Assembly (NCBI GenBank): GCA_943788005.1
Contig: CALSOP010000001.1
Location: 124,001-188,000 of the forward strand
Direction of reading: 5' to 3'
From: an uncultured Gammaproteobacteria bacterium
GTDB lineage: Bacteria; Pseudomonadota; Gammaproteobacteria; Eutrophobiales; Eutrophobiaceae
DNA length: 64,000 nt
Each line of letters starts with the position of its first letter. Position 1 is the first letter of the stretch. The translations under genes and the position numbers were made by a program. The notes under the pieces were generated by a model. It saw only the letters and a list, made by a program, of their open reading frames with translations. It made no database searches and was not told where the DNA came from. Positions 20,319 to 31,908 of this stretch are shown here, one piece after another.

Positions 20319-21668
20319 TTACAAGACATCGATTAATTTTTTGTGAAGTCCACCAAAAGCCCCATTACTCATTATGACTATATGATCACCCTGCTGATGG
20401 TCCTTGCTTAACAGGCTAATAATTTCTTCAATGTCAGTAAATACCCGACAGCGATCACCGAGATCACTCATGTGTGCAGTGATATCCCAATCGACATTAT
20501 TGGCTTGGAAAAGTATAACCTGATCTGCGTCAACAAAAGCTGCTGCTAAAGTATCAGCATGAACGCCCATCTTCATCGTGTTTGAACGTGGTTCCATCAC
20601 TGCAATTACGCGACCTTCTCCTGCATGCTGCCGAAGGGCCTTGAGCGTCTTGGAGATGGCTGTAGGATGATGTGCAAAATCATCATAGACCCGTATTCCC
20701 TTAGCATCAAAAATACACTCTAAACGTCGTTTAACCGATTTAAAATTAGATAAGGCAGCACAAGCCTTGTCTATCGGAACACCTACGTCATGGGCAGCGA
20801 TTATGGCCGCTAATGCATTATTAGCGTTGTGTTCACCAATTAATGACCAGGAAACCTTCCCCACGATCTCATCCTTTTTTAACACTGAAAAATGTCGATA
20901 ATCGCGGTCAGTGTCAGTAAGTGACCACTCAGCATCTAAGCCTGAGAATGTCTCAACTGGAGTCCAGCAACCCATCTCAAATACTTTTGCTATTTCTATA
21001 TCATCTTGAGGGGCAATAATCTTTGCTTGTTGTGGGATAGTGCGTAACAAATTATGGAATTCGCGTCTTATAGACGCAATATCGTGAAATATGTCAGCAT
21101 GATCGAACTCAACGTTATTTATGATCAAGGTTTTTGGATGGTAATGTATAAATTTTGAGCGTTTATCATTAAATGCTGTGTCGTACTCATCTGCTTCAAT
21201 GACGAAATATTCAGAATCTGTATAACGTGCTGATAAGCCGAAGTTTTCTGCCACTCCACCGATCAAAAACCCGGGATTAAGACCGGAGTATTCGAGGATC
21301 CAGCTCAAGATTGTTGTCGTTGTCGTTTTCCCATGTGTGCCAGATACAGCTAACACATGTTTATCTTTCAATACTTCTTGATATAGCCACTCAGGCCCAG
21401 AGATATAGGGGAGCTGTCTATTTAATACACTCTCAAGAGCAGGATTACCTCGTGAAAGAGTATTACCAACAATGACCATGTCTGGTGTTGGGTCAAGATG
21501 CTCTGGCTCATAACCATTCATGAGCTCAATACCCAGAGCAGTAAGTTGATCACTCATTGGAGGATAGACATTTTGGTCAGACCCAGTGACCTGGTGGCCT
21601 AAGGAACGTCCGATTTGTGCCACGCCGCCCATGAATGTGCCACAGATACCTAGAATGTGAATATGCAT
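20319..21668 (-). CDS. mpl: UDP-N-acetylmuramate:L-alanyl-gamma-D-glutamyl-meso-diaminopimelate ligase
   Basis: MHIHILGICGTFMGGVAQIGRSLGHQVTGSDQNVYPPMSDQL; AVSGTHGKTTTTT. Confidence 0.96.
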   Translation of the reverse strand: MHIHILGICGTFMGGVAQIGRSLGHQVTGSDQNVYPPMSDQLTALGIELMNGYEPEHLDPTPDMVIVGNTLSRGNPALESVLNRQLPYISGPEWLYQEVLKDKHVLAVSGTHGKTTTTTILSWILEYSGLNPGFLIGGVAENFGLSARYTDSEYFVIEADEYDTAFNDKRSKFIHYHPKTLIINNVEFDHADIFHDIASIRREFHNLLRTIPQQAKIIAPQDDIEIAKVFEMGCWTPVETFSGLDAEWSLTDTDRDYRHFSVLKKDEIVGKVSWSLIGEHNANNALAAIIAAHDVGVPIDKACAALSNFKSVKRRLECIFDAKGIRVYDDFAHHPTAISKTLKALRQHAGEGRVIAVMEPRSNTMKMGVHADTLAAAFVDADQVILFQANNVDWDITAHMSDLGDRCRVFTDIEEIISLLSKDHQQGDHIVIMSNGAFGGLHKKLIDVL

Positions 21669-22210
21669 TAAGTCGCTTCCATAGGCATGATAGCCGCTGT
21701 AAAACTGAAGATGATCCAGATATAAGAAATCGCCAGAATAATAGCTGAGAACATATTAAGGTCTAGGGCATGCCGCAGAATATGCCCCATGATGGTGATA
21801 TTCCAACATGCTAATACGGCTAAGAACAGCAAACCCAAAGCATGTACTCCGCCAGAAGCGGCTGCATCATCCGCACCGATACCAATAAAAAGGTATAGTG
21901 GTATCGCTAGAATACTAATAATAATCCCGGTGCCGGCCAGAGCTGTGACCATCTGCACCCATCTTTCTGATTTTCCCCTTATTTGCAATAAGGCTAGGGA
22001 GAAGATCATTATCAAAGCCACTTCCAGAACACCTGCGAAAACGGCTTTTTCGATTGGCTGTGACAGCACCGCAAGCTGAATCGACAATAAACCATACACG
22101 ACTAGACAAATTGTTAATAAATTCCTAGATGCAGGTATGTCCTGAGGCCCTTTGTTCAAGCGACAGATTTCAAAAAAAGCTAAAAAGAGTACTTTGCCAG
22201 CAGACAACAT
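21668..22210 (-). CDS. Integral membrane protein of unknown function
   Basis: 180 aa, several hydrophobic segments; overlaps mpl start by 1 nt. Confidence 0.65.
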   Translation of the reverse strand: MLSAGKVLFLAFFEICRLNKGPQDIPASRNLLTICLVVYGLLSIQLAVLSQPIEKAVFAGVLEVALIMIFSLALLQIRGKSERWVQMVTALAGTGIIISILAIPLYLFIGIGADDAAASGGVHALGLLFLAVLACWNITIMGHILRHALDLNMFSAIILAISYIWIIFSFTAAIMPMEAT

Positions 22211-22411
22211 TGATTATTTAAAAATCCCATTTTTATGATGCGAATATAGACAGTCAGTTTCGAGACATATTACCGTAACTCGATAATACTTTTCGACCAT
22301 TCTGCTGGAAAGAATAATGATAATAAAAAAACAATACTTAATGAATATTAGATATGTAAGAACAATTTCAAAAAATGTAATACTGAATCACGTTTCATTT
22401 AAATCTTTCAA

Positions 22412-23347
22412 CTAAGATTGATTAGTATTAACTTTCTCTTTATCTGGTTTATTATTTAATTTTGTTCCGCAGTCAGCACAAAAATTATCATCAATCTGCA
22501 CTTCTGAATTACAAGCCTGACAAGGTTGAGATAAATCATATGATTGCTCTACACCGCAGTGCGGGCAAAAACCATACTCATCTGACAGCTTATTCAAACA
22601 ACTTGCACAAATATGAGAACGATTTACGATTTGGGCAATTTTAACGGAAATAGTGCCTGTAAGCATGGCAAATATTGTGATCCCAGTTACCATCAATATT
22701 GATGCGATCACTTTCCCTAAAGTTGTAGAGGGAACGAGGTCACCATAACCAACCGTAGTCATGGTCACCAGACTCCACCAACTGCCAATAAAGGCATTGG
22801 GTATGGTTTCAGGCTCTACTGCATGTATGAGATTACCGGAAATTGCGATAACAATTAGCACCGTAAATACGACAACTAGCATAATCTCAATGGTGTCTTG
22901 AAGTGATGAAAGAAATAAATGTAGGGCCTTAAGATAACGAATGAGCTTCAACAACCTCAACACTCTAAGCAAACGAATCACGATGGTGGAATCACCGATA
23001 AATAACAATGGAAGCCAGGTAAGGAGATCGATTAAGCCGTAAAAGCTAAGCATATATGCAATGGTTCTGCGAGCTGAAATTACGCGCAACACATATTCCA
23101 ACGCAAACGCAAATGTAATCACCAACTCGGTTGCTTCGATATATTTTCGTGTCGAAGGCGAAATCGTGTCCAACGTACCTATCATGGAAAGGATTACAGT
23201 AATAACAATTACTACAATTCCTAGCAGGTTAATATTGCGACCTAATCGACTATCCAGATCAAACAGCGCGGTATTTAGATTACGTTTGAACGGATTTTCT
23301 ATAATAGATACACGTTGATATTTTTCAGAAGAAAATGTTTGCATCAA
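22412..23347 (-). CDS. Voltage-gated-type K+ channel with C-terminal double zinc ribbon
   Basis: S4-like RLLRVLRLLKLIRYLKAL, selectivity filter TMTTVGYGDLVP, then CASCLNKLSDEYGFCPHCG and CQACNSEVQIDDNFCADCG. Confidence 0.92.
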   Translation of the reverse strand: MMQTFSSEKYQRVSIIENPFKRNLNTALFDLDSRLGRNINLLGIVVIVITVILSMIGTLDTISPSTRKYIEATELVITFAFALEYVLRVISARRTIAYMLSFYGLIDLLTWLPLLFIGDSTIVIRLLRVLRLLKLIRYLKALHLFLSSLQDTIEIMLVVVFTVLIVIAISGNLIHAVEPETIPNAFIGSWWSLVTMTTVGYGDLVPSTTLGKVIASILMVTGITIFAMLTGTISVKIAQIVNRSHICASCLNKLSDEYGFCPHCGVEQSYDLSQPCQACNSEVQIDDNFCADCGTKLNNKPDKEKVNTNQS

Positions 23348-23509
23348 ATCTTTTGCTTAGAGCCATAATTTAATTAACTATCGGCAAATATTGTTATTTC
23401 TATAGGAAAAAGATAAAAATTGATGGTCCTGAATAGACAAAGAAGTAAGGCGGGCTTTATTTATTAACGCTATTTTTTGAGGGACAAGTGCCTTATTAAT
23501 ACACATTGA

Positions 23510-24658
23510 CTAAAGGCGGCTACGGAAAGAATCGTAACTATATTGTTTTAACAATTTGAAACTATTATTCTGCAGCAAGTAGCTTGCTGGCAAGTTAATT
23601 CCATTAAACATATTGGACTTAACCTGCATATAAGCACCTACGTTTTCAAAAATAATACGACTACCCATTTCTAAAGGTTTTTTAAAAGAATAATCGCCGT
23701 ACAGATCGCCACTTAAGCAGCTACACCCGACTAAACGGTACTCATACTTACCCTTATCTGATGTATCCATTATCTTAGGTTGATATTGATATTCAAATAC
23801 TTCCGGCAAGTGATTTATTGTTGTATCGAGAACAGCAATTGTTTTATTTTTACTTTCTATAAGATCAATAACGGTAGAAACTAAATAACCTGCTCCACCA
23901 GTGATTGCTTTGCCAGGTTCGATATAGACGTCAACATTAAATTCTTCTTGCAGCCATTTAATAGTGTCTTCTAATGGTGTTAGGTCGGTTTTATCATTTA
24001 GAAGATAGCCGCCACCCAGATTAACCCATTTTATTTCTGGATTAAATTCTGAAAGACCTGACATAACTTTTTCCACACTCTGTTTTAATTCTTGATATTG
24101 TGTTGATTCGCAGTTGTTATGTATATGCACACCTTCTATAGATTCCCAATTCAATTCTTGTTTTGAATTTGCTACAGCGAGTTGCTCAAATGTCATACCT
24201 AATTTTGAGTCTGGTCGACAAGGGTCGTACCTATCGTCACTAACAAACGATAATTCGGGATTAAGTCGAATACCACAACTTGAATCGGCATCAATTTTTT
24301 TGGCCACTCTTTGCCATTGGTTTGTTGAGTTCAAGGTAACAAAATCACATAACTGAATAATGCTATCCCACTCATCATCTCGATAACCCGGCGTTGTTAT
24401 ATGTATCGTCTGCCCCTCATCAAGCACTTCTGCCGCGAGTTGCGCTTCAAATAAGGAACTACAGGAAAAACCCGACACGTAAGGTTTAATAACCTCAAGT
24501 AATCCCGTCATGTTTGCAGATTTGATCGAATACAAAGGCAAACAAGCAGTTTTTTCTTTCAATTTAACCAGTTTATCAAGCGCAGTAACAATACTAGCTT
24601 GATCATAGACATAGGCCGGAGTTAACAAGTCAGGAGTATGGAAAATTGAATCTTTCAT
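23510..24658 (-). CDS. nspC: Carboxynorspermidine decarboxylase
   Basis: TPAYVYDQASIVTALDKL...LPLYSIKSANMTGLLEVI...GFSCSSLFEAQLA...HIHNNCES...NLGGGYLL (fold III PLP decarboxylase). Confidence 0.88.
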   Translation of the reverse strand: MKDSIFHTPDLLTPAYVYDQASIVTALDKLVKLKEKTACLPLYSIKSANMTGLLEVIKPYVSGFSCSSLFEAQLAAEVLDEGQTIHITTPGYRDDEWDSIIQLCDFVTLNSTNQWQRVAKKIDADSSCGIRLNPELSFVSDDRYDPCRPDSKLGMTFEQLAVANSKQELNWESIEGVHIHNNCESTQYQELKQSVEKVMSGLSEFNPEIKWVNLGGGYLLNDKTDLTPLEDTIKWLQEEFNVDVYIEPGKAITGGAGYLVSTVIDLIESKNKTIAVLDTTINHLPEVFEYQYQPKIMDTSDKGKYEYRLVGCSCLSGDLYGDYSFKKPLEMGSRIIFENVGAYMQVKSNMFNGINLPASYLLQNNSFKLLKQYSYDSFRSRL

Positions 24659-24701
24659 GTTATTGTTGTTCTTAATATGAAATTAATTTGTGTGAGGAAA
24701 T

Positions 24702-25079
24702 ATGATGCATCCTAAACTCTGTCTTTATCTGGCTTCATTGTTATGTCTTTTGAGCGTTAATGTTTATGCGGAATATAAAACGTCCGGACAAATGACTCAG
24801 GAAGAATATCAAAAGGTCAGAGAGTCGTCAGCCGAATATAATGAATGTTTAAATGAATTCGCCATCAGTCAGCTTCAGTCACAGCCAGATGCCAGAGTTA
24901 TTGCCGATCATGCGATGAAAAAATGCGCAACACACCTTGAAGGTCTCTATGAATTTTTACTAACAGGGAACTATGCACCAGAAGCAATGAGACGCTTTGT
25001 TCATAGTATAACTAATAAATCTGCAAATAAATTATTGTCTAATGTAATGCGTTATAAGGCGATGCAACCACAACAATAG
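24702..25079 (+). CDS. Small secreted protein of unknown function
   Basis: Signal peptide MMHPKLCLYLASLLCLLSVNVYA; RBS GAGGAAAT. Confidence 0.6.
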   Translation: MMHPKLCLYLASLLCLLSVNVYAEYKTSGQMTQEEYQKVRESSAEYNECLNEFAISQLQSQPDARVIADHAMKKCATHLEGLYEFLLTGNYAPEAMRRFVHSITNKSANKLLSNVMRYKAMQPQQ

Positions 25080-25086
25080 TTCTTCT

Positions 25087-25578
25087 CTAAAGCCTGCGGC
25101 CAAACCCTGATGATATAAAGGGGGCAAATTGCCTGATGGCCTGTTCATAGACATTACGTTTGAAGGAGACGACCTCATCTATGGGGTCCCACAGGTCGAC
25201 CCATTTCCATATATCGAATTCCGGTTCATCAGAATGAGTAAGATTTACACAACTTTCATCGGCAACGAGCTTGAGTAAATACCAGATTTGTTTCTGGCCG
25301 ATGCATAAAGGAAAAGTGTTGTGACGAATAAATCGTTTCGGCAGCCAATATTTTAACCAGTCATCGGTAGAGCCCATTATTTCAACATGTTCTTCGTCTA
25401 AACCGGTTTCTTCCTTCAACTCACGATACATGGCCAATTCGGGTGATTCGTCTTTCTTGATGCCGCCTTGGGGAAACTGCCACGCATCCATACCCAGCCG
25501 ACGCGCCCAAAAGACCCGTCCTTCGTCATTCGTCAGTATGATGCCTACGTTGGCCCTGAAGCCTTCCGAATCAATCAC
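25087..25578 (-). CDS. rppH: RNA pyrophosphohydrolase
   Basis: [60 protein letters not shown] (Nudix box). Confidence 0.96.
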   Translation of the reverse strand: MIDSEGFRANVGIILTNDEGRVFWARRLGMDAWQFPQGGIKKDESPELAMYRELKEETGLDEEHVEIMGSTDDWLKYWLPKRFIRHNTFPLCIGQKQIWYLLKLVADESCVNLTHSDEPEFDIWKWVDLWDPIDEVVSFKRNVYEQAIRQFAPFISSGFGRRL

Positions 25579-25706
25579 GTTCTAATTCCAAATAATCATT
25601 GATGGCTTAATTCTCTAATAATAGAACAAAACAAGCAATTCATTTGCCTTATCTGAAATAACTTCTAAACTAGCCGCTTTTATTAAATTGCTTAATATTC
25701 AATAAC

Positions 25707-26360
25707 ATGAAACTCGCTATTTTTGATCTTGATAACACCTTAATTGCCGGAGACAGTGATTGTTTATGGGGAGAATTCCTCAGCGAACAAGGCTATGTCG
25801 ATTCTGAAGCGTATCAAGCCGGTCATGAAAAGTTCTATCAAGAATACGTTGAGGGAACCATGGATATCTATGAGTTTCTGGAATTTCAGTTAAAAGTACT
25901 GGCCGACAATGATCGGGCGCAATTAGAAGAGTGGCGGAAAATTTATATTAAAACAAAAATAAAACCGATCATGCTGCCCAAGGCAATCAAACTCGTTGAT
26001 GAGCATCGCCAACAAGGTCATGAAATATTAATCATCACGGCAACCAATCGCTTCATCACTGCGCCGATTGCCAATGAATTTAAAATCGATAATTTAATCG
26101 CCTGCGAACCGGAAGTAATTGATGGCCAATACACCGGCAAAGTTTCTGGAACACCTTCTTATGCCGAAGGTAAAGTGACTCGCTTAAACGAATGGCTGCA
26201 GAATCAAGAACAAACTTTCGATGAGAGTTGGTTCTACAGCGACTCGCATAACGACATCCCACTTTTAAAAAAAGTCGACCATGCAATCGCTGTCGATGCA
26301 GATGACACATTGATAGCTGAAGCAGAGAAACAAAACTGGCCAGTTATTTCTTTAAGATAA
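25707..26360 (+). CDS. HAD-IB family phosphatase (SerB-like)
   Basis: LAIFDLDNTLIAGDSDCLW...ILIITATNRFITAPIA...SWFYSDSHNDIPLL. Confidence 0.92.
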   Translation: MKLAIFDLDNTLIAGDSDCLWGEFLSEQGYVDSEAYQAGHEKFYQEYVEGTMDIYEFLEFQLKVLADNDRAQLEEWRKIYIKTKIKPIMLPKAIKLVDEHRQQGHEILIITATNRFITAPIANEFKIDNLIACEPEVIDGQYTGKVSGTPSYAEGKVTRLNEWLQNQEQTFDESWFYSDSHNDIPLLKKVDHAIAVDADDTLIAEAEKQNWPVISLR

Positions 26361-26361
26361 T

Positions 26362-26387
26362 AAAAAGGCCGCTGAGCGGCCTTTTTA
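26362..26387. terminator. Bidirectional terminator
   Basis: AAAAAGGCCGCTGAGCGGCCTTTTTA. Confidence 0.9.
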
Positions 26388-26408
26388 TTTAAACGGAAAA
26401 ATAGTTTT

Positions 26409-27386
26409 TTAAAGTATCTTTGCTACCGCATCTCTTTCTTCTTCCAATTCCTTTTGTGTGGCATCCATCATAGTTTGACTAAAATCATTAATTTCTAAAC
26501 CTTGAACGATTGAATAGTCACCATCTTTACAAGTCACAGGAAACGAATAAACCAGACCTTCTGGAATACCATAGCTACCATCACTTGGCACACCCATGCT
26601 GACCCAATCACCATCTGCTGTTCCTAAAGCCCAATCACGAATATGGTCAACTGCACCATTCGCTGCTGATGCCGCACTAGATGCGCCTCTGGCATCAATG
26701 ATCTCTGCGCCACGTTTTGCAACACGAGGAATGTATTGATCTTTGTACCAATCAAAATCGACCATGTCCTTAGCTGCTTTTCCTGCGACCGTTGCATTAG
26801 AAATATCAGGGTATTGCGTCGTTGAATGATTACCCCAAATCGTCATCTTTTTAATATCACTCACTTGTGATTCTGTCTTCGCAGCAAGCTGTGCCAATGC
26901 ACGATTATGATCAAGGCGAGTCATTGCCGTAAAGTTACGCGGATTTAAATCCGGTGCACTTATCTTTGCCGTATGTGCATTTGTGTTAGCAGGATTACCA
27001 ACAACTAACACTTTTACATCTCGACTTGCATTCGCGTTGAGTGCTTGTCCTTGGACTTTAAAGATACCACCGTTTGCTTCCAACAAATCACTTCGCTCCA
27101 TGCCAGGACCGCGAGGTTTCGCACCCACCAACAACGCATAATCAACACCTTTAAACGCAGTGTTAGCATCATCTGCCAAAACAAAACCAGCCGAGAGAGG
27201 AAATGCACAATCGTCAATTTCCATCACCACACCCTCTAATGCCTTCATGGCAGGAGTGACTTCCAAAAGTTGCAAAATAACAGGTTGATCCGGTCCGAGC
27301 ATTTGCCCGGAAGCAATTCGAAACAATAATGAGTAGCCAATCTGACCAGCAGCACCTGTGACTGCAACACGAACAGGGGGTTTCAT
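26409..27386 (-). CDS. mdh: Malate dehydrogenase
   Basis: [63 protein letters not shown]. Confidence 0.97.
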   Translation of the reverse strand: MKPPVRVAVTGAAGQIGYSLLFRIASGQMLGPDQPVILQLLEVTPAMKALEGVVMEIDDCAFPLSAGFVLADDANTAFKGVDYALLVGAKPRGPGMERSDLLEANGGIFKVQGQALNANASRDVKVLVVGNPANTNAHTAKISAPDLNPRNFTAMTRLDHNRALAQLAAKTESQVSDIKKMTIWGNHSTTQYPDISNATVAGKAAKDMVDFDWYKDQYIPRVAKRGAEIIDARGASSAASAANGAVDHIRDWALGTADGDWVSMGVPSDGSYGIPEGLVYSFPVTCKDGDYSIVQGLEINDFSQTMMDATQKELEEERDAVAKIL

Positions 27387-27428
27387 TCTCTTAATTCTCC
27401 TTTGAATCTTTTGTATAATTTGAGTAGA

Positions 27429-28724
27429 TTATTTGCGTTTATTTATAGGTACATAGTCGCGTTTTTCTTGACCGACATACAGTTGACGCGGGCGACCAAT
27501 CTTAAAATCAGGGTCTTCCATCATCTCCAACCATTGTGCGATCCAGCCTACTGAACGCGCCAATGCAAACATAACGGTATACATGGATGTTGGGATTCCT
27601 AACGCCTTCAAGATAATGCCTGAGTAAAAATCAACGTTAGGATAAAGCTTACGTTCGATAAAATACTCATCTTTTAAAGCAATCTCTTCAAGCGCCATCG
27701 CGATTTCAAATGTTGGTTGATCAACCGTATCTATTTCTTTTAGTAGATCATGACAAACTTGGCGAATGATGGTCGCACGCGGGTCATAGTTTTTATAAAC
27801 ACGATGGCCAAATCCCATTAGTTTAAACTTATCGTCTTTGTCTTTAGCACGCGCGATAAATTTTGGAATATTGTCAACAGTTTCAATCTCGGCCAACATT
27901 TTTAGAACCGCTTCATTAGCACCACCATGGGCACTACCCCACAGCGTAACAATACCAGCAGCGATACATGCAAAAGGATTTGCTTCGGCACTACCCGCCA
28001 GACGTACGGTCGAGGTTGATGCGTTTTGCTCATGATCTGCATGCAAGATCAACATCAAATTAAGTGCCTTAACCGCAGTAGGATTAGGAGTGTATTCACG
28101 CATAGGTACTGAAAACATCATATTCAAGAAATTCTCAACATAACCTAGATCATCTCTGGAATAGACAAAAGGATGACCAACAGAGTGCTTGTAGCAATGA
28201 GCCGCTAAGATTGGCATCTTTGCAATAACTCGAATCGCGGTTAATTCACGGTCTAAAGGATCATGTATATCCATTGCTTCGTGATAATAAGATGATAACG
28301 CACCCGTCACACCAATCAACATGGACATAGGATGTGCGTCATATAAATACCCAGTATAAAAACGTTCTAGATGCTCGTGCACCATATTGCGTTTATTCAA
28401 ATGCCCACGAAATGTATCAAATTGATCTTCTGTTGGAAGCTCACCATAGAGTAATAAATAGCACACCTCTAGATAAGAACTATTCTGAGCAAGTTCTTCA
28501 ATTGAATAGCCCCGATGGAGCAGGATACCTTTTTCCCCATCCAGGTAAGTAATCGCACTTTTACATGCGGCCGTTGTTGTAAAACCCGGATCAAAAGTGA
28601 ACACTTCAAGTTCTTTATAGAGCGTTTTTGTATCAATTACTGGCGCACCATATACCCCGGTTAAGATGGGACATTCAACCTGTTTTCCAGTGCGATTATC
28701 AGTGATAGTGACTGTATCAGCCAT
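27429..28724 (-). CDS. gltA: Citrate synthase
   Basis: [57 protein letters not shown]. Confidence 0.97.
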   Translation of the reverse strand: MADTVTITDNRTGKQVECPILTGVYGAPVIDTKTLYKELEVFTFDPGFTTTAACKSAITYLDGEKGILLHRGYSIEELAQNSSYLEVCYLLLYGELPTEDQFDTFRGHLNKRNMVHEHLERFYTGYLYDAHPMSMLIGVTGALSSYYHEAMDIHDPLDRELTAIRVIAKMPILAAHCYKHSVGHPFVYSRDDLGYVENFLNMMFSVPMREYTPNPTAVKALNLMLILHADHEQNASTSTVRLAGSAEANPFACIAAGIVTLWGSAHGGANEAVLKMLAEIETVDNIPKFIARAKDKDDKFKLMGFGHRVYKNYDPRATIIRQVCHDLLKEIDTVDQPTFEIAMALEEIALKDEYFIERKLYPNVDFYSGIILKALGIPTSMYTVMFALARSVGWIAQWLEMMEDPDFKIGRPRQLYVGQEKRDYVPINKRK

Positions 28725-29034
28725 TAAGCTTCTCCTATCTATTATCTTATTATTTGTAGTTATGATTAAAATTTTGCGTAAGCATACAGGCGTTTATGGC
28801 ATTGCAGCAAGATCTGATATAATGGCAGAAATGAATTTGTGCATAAAAATTGCATTGGTTTATTAACAAAGTAGTCTAAAATTATAGGAAATAGTTTCAG
28901 GAAATCTTATAGTTAGGCGTGATATCTATTTTAATTACGCTATTTGATATAGAGCAGTAGATATTTCCTGTATTTTTGCGTCAATATCACTTTGATCCAG
29001 AGTGAAACATAATAAATATTGTAAGGAATAAATA

Positions 29035-31893
29035 ATGAAAAACACGATACCCTCGTGCTTATACAGTGGAAATGCCTGGTTTGTTGAAGATTTATATGAG
29101 GTTTACCTGAATAAACCTGAAACTATCGAACCTGAGTGGCGTAATTATTTTGACTCCCTGCAAAATGGCACGGAAGGCAAAGATGTTGCTCATAGCTCAA
29201 TTCAGCAAGCCTATACAAATCTGGCATCACACCCTCGCCAAAGGACACAAACTCAGGCACCAGCAGCTGATGCTGTATCACATCAAAAACAAACGGCTGT
29301 TTTACAATTAATCAATGCGCATCGCTTTAATGGTCATCGTCAAAGCGACCTTGACCCGCTAAAACAATACCAACGGCCTGATATTCCTGAGCTTGATCCC
29401 GCTTACCATGGTCTCACTGAAGAAGACATGGACAAGACTTTTAATACAGGGTCACTCTTCGCAGCCGATGAAATCACACTGCGCGAAATAGTCCATATTA
29501 TTAAAAAAACGTATTGTGGTTCAATTGGTGCTGAATACATGCATATCAATGAAACCGAACAAAAACGTTGGATTCAAAAATATCTCGAAGAACCGCTTGC
29601 TAACCCGAATTTCGATAAAGAACAACGTATACGCATTCTGGACCGTGTTATTGATGCTAATGCGCTGGAAGAATATTTACATACCAAATATGTGGGTCAG
29701 AAACGATTCTCGCTAGAAGGCGGCGAATCACTCATCCCGTTATTGGATGAAATTGTACAGTCCGGTGGTGCTCAGGATATAAAAGAAATGGTCATAGGCA
29801 TGGCACATCGTGGCCGATTGAACGTTCTTGTCAATACTGTTGGGAAAAAACCAAGTGAATTGTTTGATGAGTTTGAAGGTAAAACGTTAGAGTCCATCAC
29901 TGGTTCAGGTGATGTGAAATATCACATGGGTTATTCTTCTGACATTAGTACACCCGGAGGCAGCGTACATTTAACATTATCATTTAATCCCTCGCACCTG
30001 GAAATTATAAACCCTGTGGTTGAAGGTTCGGTCAGGGCGCGTCAAGACCGGCGTAATGACCATCTACACAATCAAGTGTTGCCTATCTTGATACATGGTG
30101 ACGCTGCCTTTGCCGGTCAAGGCGTGATCATGGAGACGCTTAATCTTTCACAAACTCGTGGTTATGCTACCGGCGGCACGCTGCATATTATTATTAATAA
30201 TCAGATTGGCTTCACCACTAGTGACCCACTTGATTCGCGCTCATCATTGTATTGCACTGATGTCGCAAAGATGGTTCAGGCACCTATTTTTCATGTGAAT
30301 GGTGATGATCCAGAGGCTGTCGTATTTGTCACCAAACTCGCGCTTGATTATAGGATGGAGTTTAATAAAGACGTTGTCGTTGATATGGTCTGTTACCGTA
30401 AGTATGGACACAGTGAAGCTGATGAACCGATGTCGACCCAACCGATCATGTATCAACATATCCGAAAACACCCTGGTGTGCGTAAATTGCATACAGACAG
30501 GTTAATTTCAGAAGGTGTCATTACTCAGGAAGAAGCCGATGCCATTGCTAAAAACTATGTTGAGTCACTTGAGAGTAATGAAGGCGTTGCAGGCACTCAT
30601 ACTGAACATGCAAACCCAAAATATCTGCTTAACTTTACGCGCTTTATTGGAACAAAATGGACTGACCCAGCTGATACGACTATTACAAAAGAGGCTATTG
30701 AAAAATTAACAGCGTCAATCACAAACATTCCGGCTGATTTCGAATTAAGTCCAGCGGTCGACAAAATCATCGAGTCTCGTAAAAAAATGGGTGCTGGCGA
30801 AATTCTTATGGATTGGGGTTTTGCTGAAACCATGGCCTATGCCTCATTAATTGATGATGGCTACCCGATTCGCATTTCAGGACAGGACAGTGGTCGCGGA
30901 ACCTTCTTCCATCGCCATGCCATTATCCATAATATGAAAGATGGTAGAACTCACATACCACTGCAACACATTAAAGACGGACAAGCGAAGTTTCTGGTTA
31001 TTAATTCAACGCTATCAGAAGAAGCTGTGCTTGCATATGAGCTCGGCTACGCTAGTGCGGAACCCAATGCTCTGGTTGTATGGGAAGCACAGTTTGGTGA
31101 CTTTGCCAATGGGGCTCAGGTCGTGTTTGATCAATTTATTAGTTCTAGTGAGGCTAAATGGGAGCGACTTTGTGGTTTAACCGTATTCCTGCCACACAGT
31201 TATGATGGACAAGGTCCGGAACATTCTTCAGCTCGACTTGAACGATATCTACAACTTTGTGCTGAACAAAACATGCAGGTTTGTTTCCCTAGTACACCAT
31301 CACAAATGTTTCATATGCTGCGTAGACAAATGATACGTACTCATCTCAAGCCATTGATCGTGATGAGCCCGAAAAGCCTGTTGCGAAGAAAACTATCTAC
31401 ATCACCGGTGGATGACTTGGTTAACGGCAAATTTCACACAGTGATCGATGAAATTGATGATCTGGATAAAGATCAAGTCACACGCTTGCTAATGTGTAGC
31501 GGTAAAGTTTATTTTGACTTACTAGAACAACGCCGTGAAAGTGATCTTAAAAATATTGCTATTGCTCGTATAGAACAGCTGTATCCATTCCCTAGAGAAG
31601 AAGTAAGAGCACTGATTGATCAATATAAAAATTTAAAAGAAGTCGTGTGGGTACAAGAAGAACCAAAGAATCAGGGAAGTTGGTACTATATGCAATCTCG
31701 AGGAACAATGATTGGTTGCTTAAAAGATCAGCATACCTTTGGTTATGCAGGTCGGTTCTACTCAGCGTCACCGGCTACTGGTTTAATGCCTATTCATCTT
31801 GCTCAACAAAAAGAATTGATATCTGATGCTTTGCAAATTGATAAGCTAGAAGTAACAACACATAAACAAGTTAACGCAGTATTGCGTCGATAA
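29035..31893 (+). CDS. sucA: 2-oxoglutarate dehydrogenase E1
   Basis: 952 aa; MAHRGRLNVLVNTVGKKPSELFDEFEG; QEEPKNQGSWYYM. Confidence 0.98.
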   Translation: MKNTIPSCLYSGNAWFVEDLYEVYLNKPETIEPEWRNYFDSLQNGTEGKDVAHSSIQQAYTNLASHPRQRTQTQAPAADAVSHQKQTAVLQLINAHRFNGHRQSDLDPLKQYQRPDIPELDPAYHGLTEEDMDKTFNTGSLFAADEITLREIVHIIKKTYCGSIGAEYMHINETEQKRWIQKYLEEPLANPNFDKEQRIRILDRVIDANALEEYLHTKYVGQKRFSLEGGESLIPLLDEIVQSGGAQDIKEMVIGMAHRGRLNVLVNTVGKKPSELFDEFEGKTLESITGSGDVKYHMGYSSDISTPGGSVHLTLSFNPSHLEIINPVVEGSVRARQDRRNDHLHNQVLPILIHGDAAFAGQGVIMETLNLSQTRGYATGGTLHIIINNQIGFTTSDPLDSRSSLYCTDVAKMVQAPIFHVNGDDPEAVVFVTKLALDYRMEFNKDVVVDMVCYRKYGHSEADEPMSTQPIMYQHIRKHPGVRKLHTDRLISEGVITQEEADAIAKNYVESLESNEGVAGTHTEHANPKYLLNFTRFIGTKWTDPADTTITKEAIEKLTASITNIPADFELSPAVDKIIESRKKMGAGEILMDWGFAETMAYASLIDDGYPIRISGQDSGRGTFFHRHAIIHNMKDGRTHIPLQHIKDGQAKFLVINSTLSEEAVLAYELGYASAEPNALVVWEAQFGDFANGAQVVFDQFISSSEAKWERLCGLTVFLPHSYDGQGPEHSSARLERYLQLCAEQNMQVCFPSTPSQMFHMLRRQMIRTHLKPLIVMSPKSLLRRKLSTSPVDDLVNGKFHTVIDEIDDLDKDQVTRLLMCSGKVYFDLLEQRRESDLKNIAIARIEQLYPFPREEVRALIDQYKNLKEVVWVQEEPKNQGSWYYMQSRGTMIGCLKDQHTFGYAGRFYSASPATGLMPIHLAQQKELISDALQIDKLEVTTHKQVNAVLRR

Positions 31894-31908
31894 ACCAAGG
31901 AGAAAATC

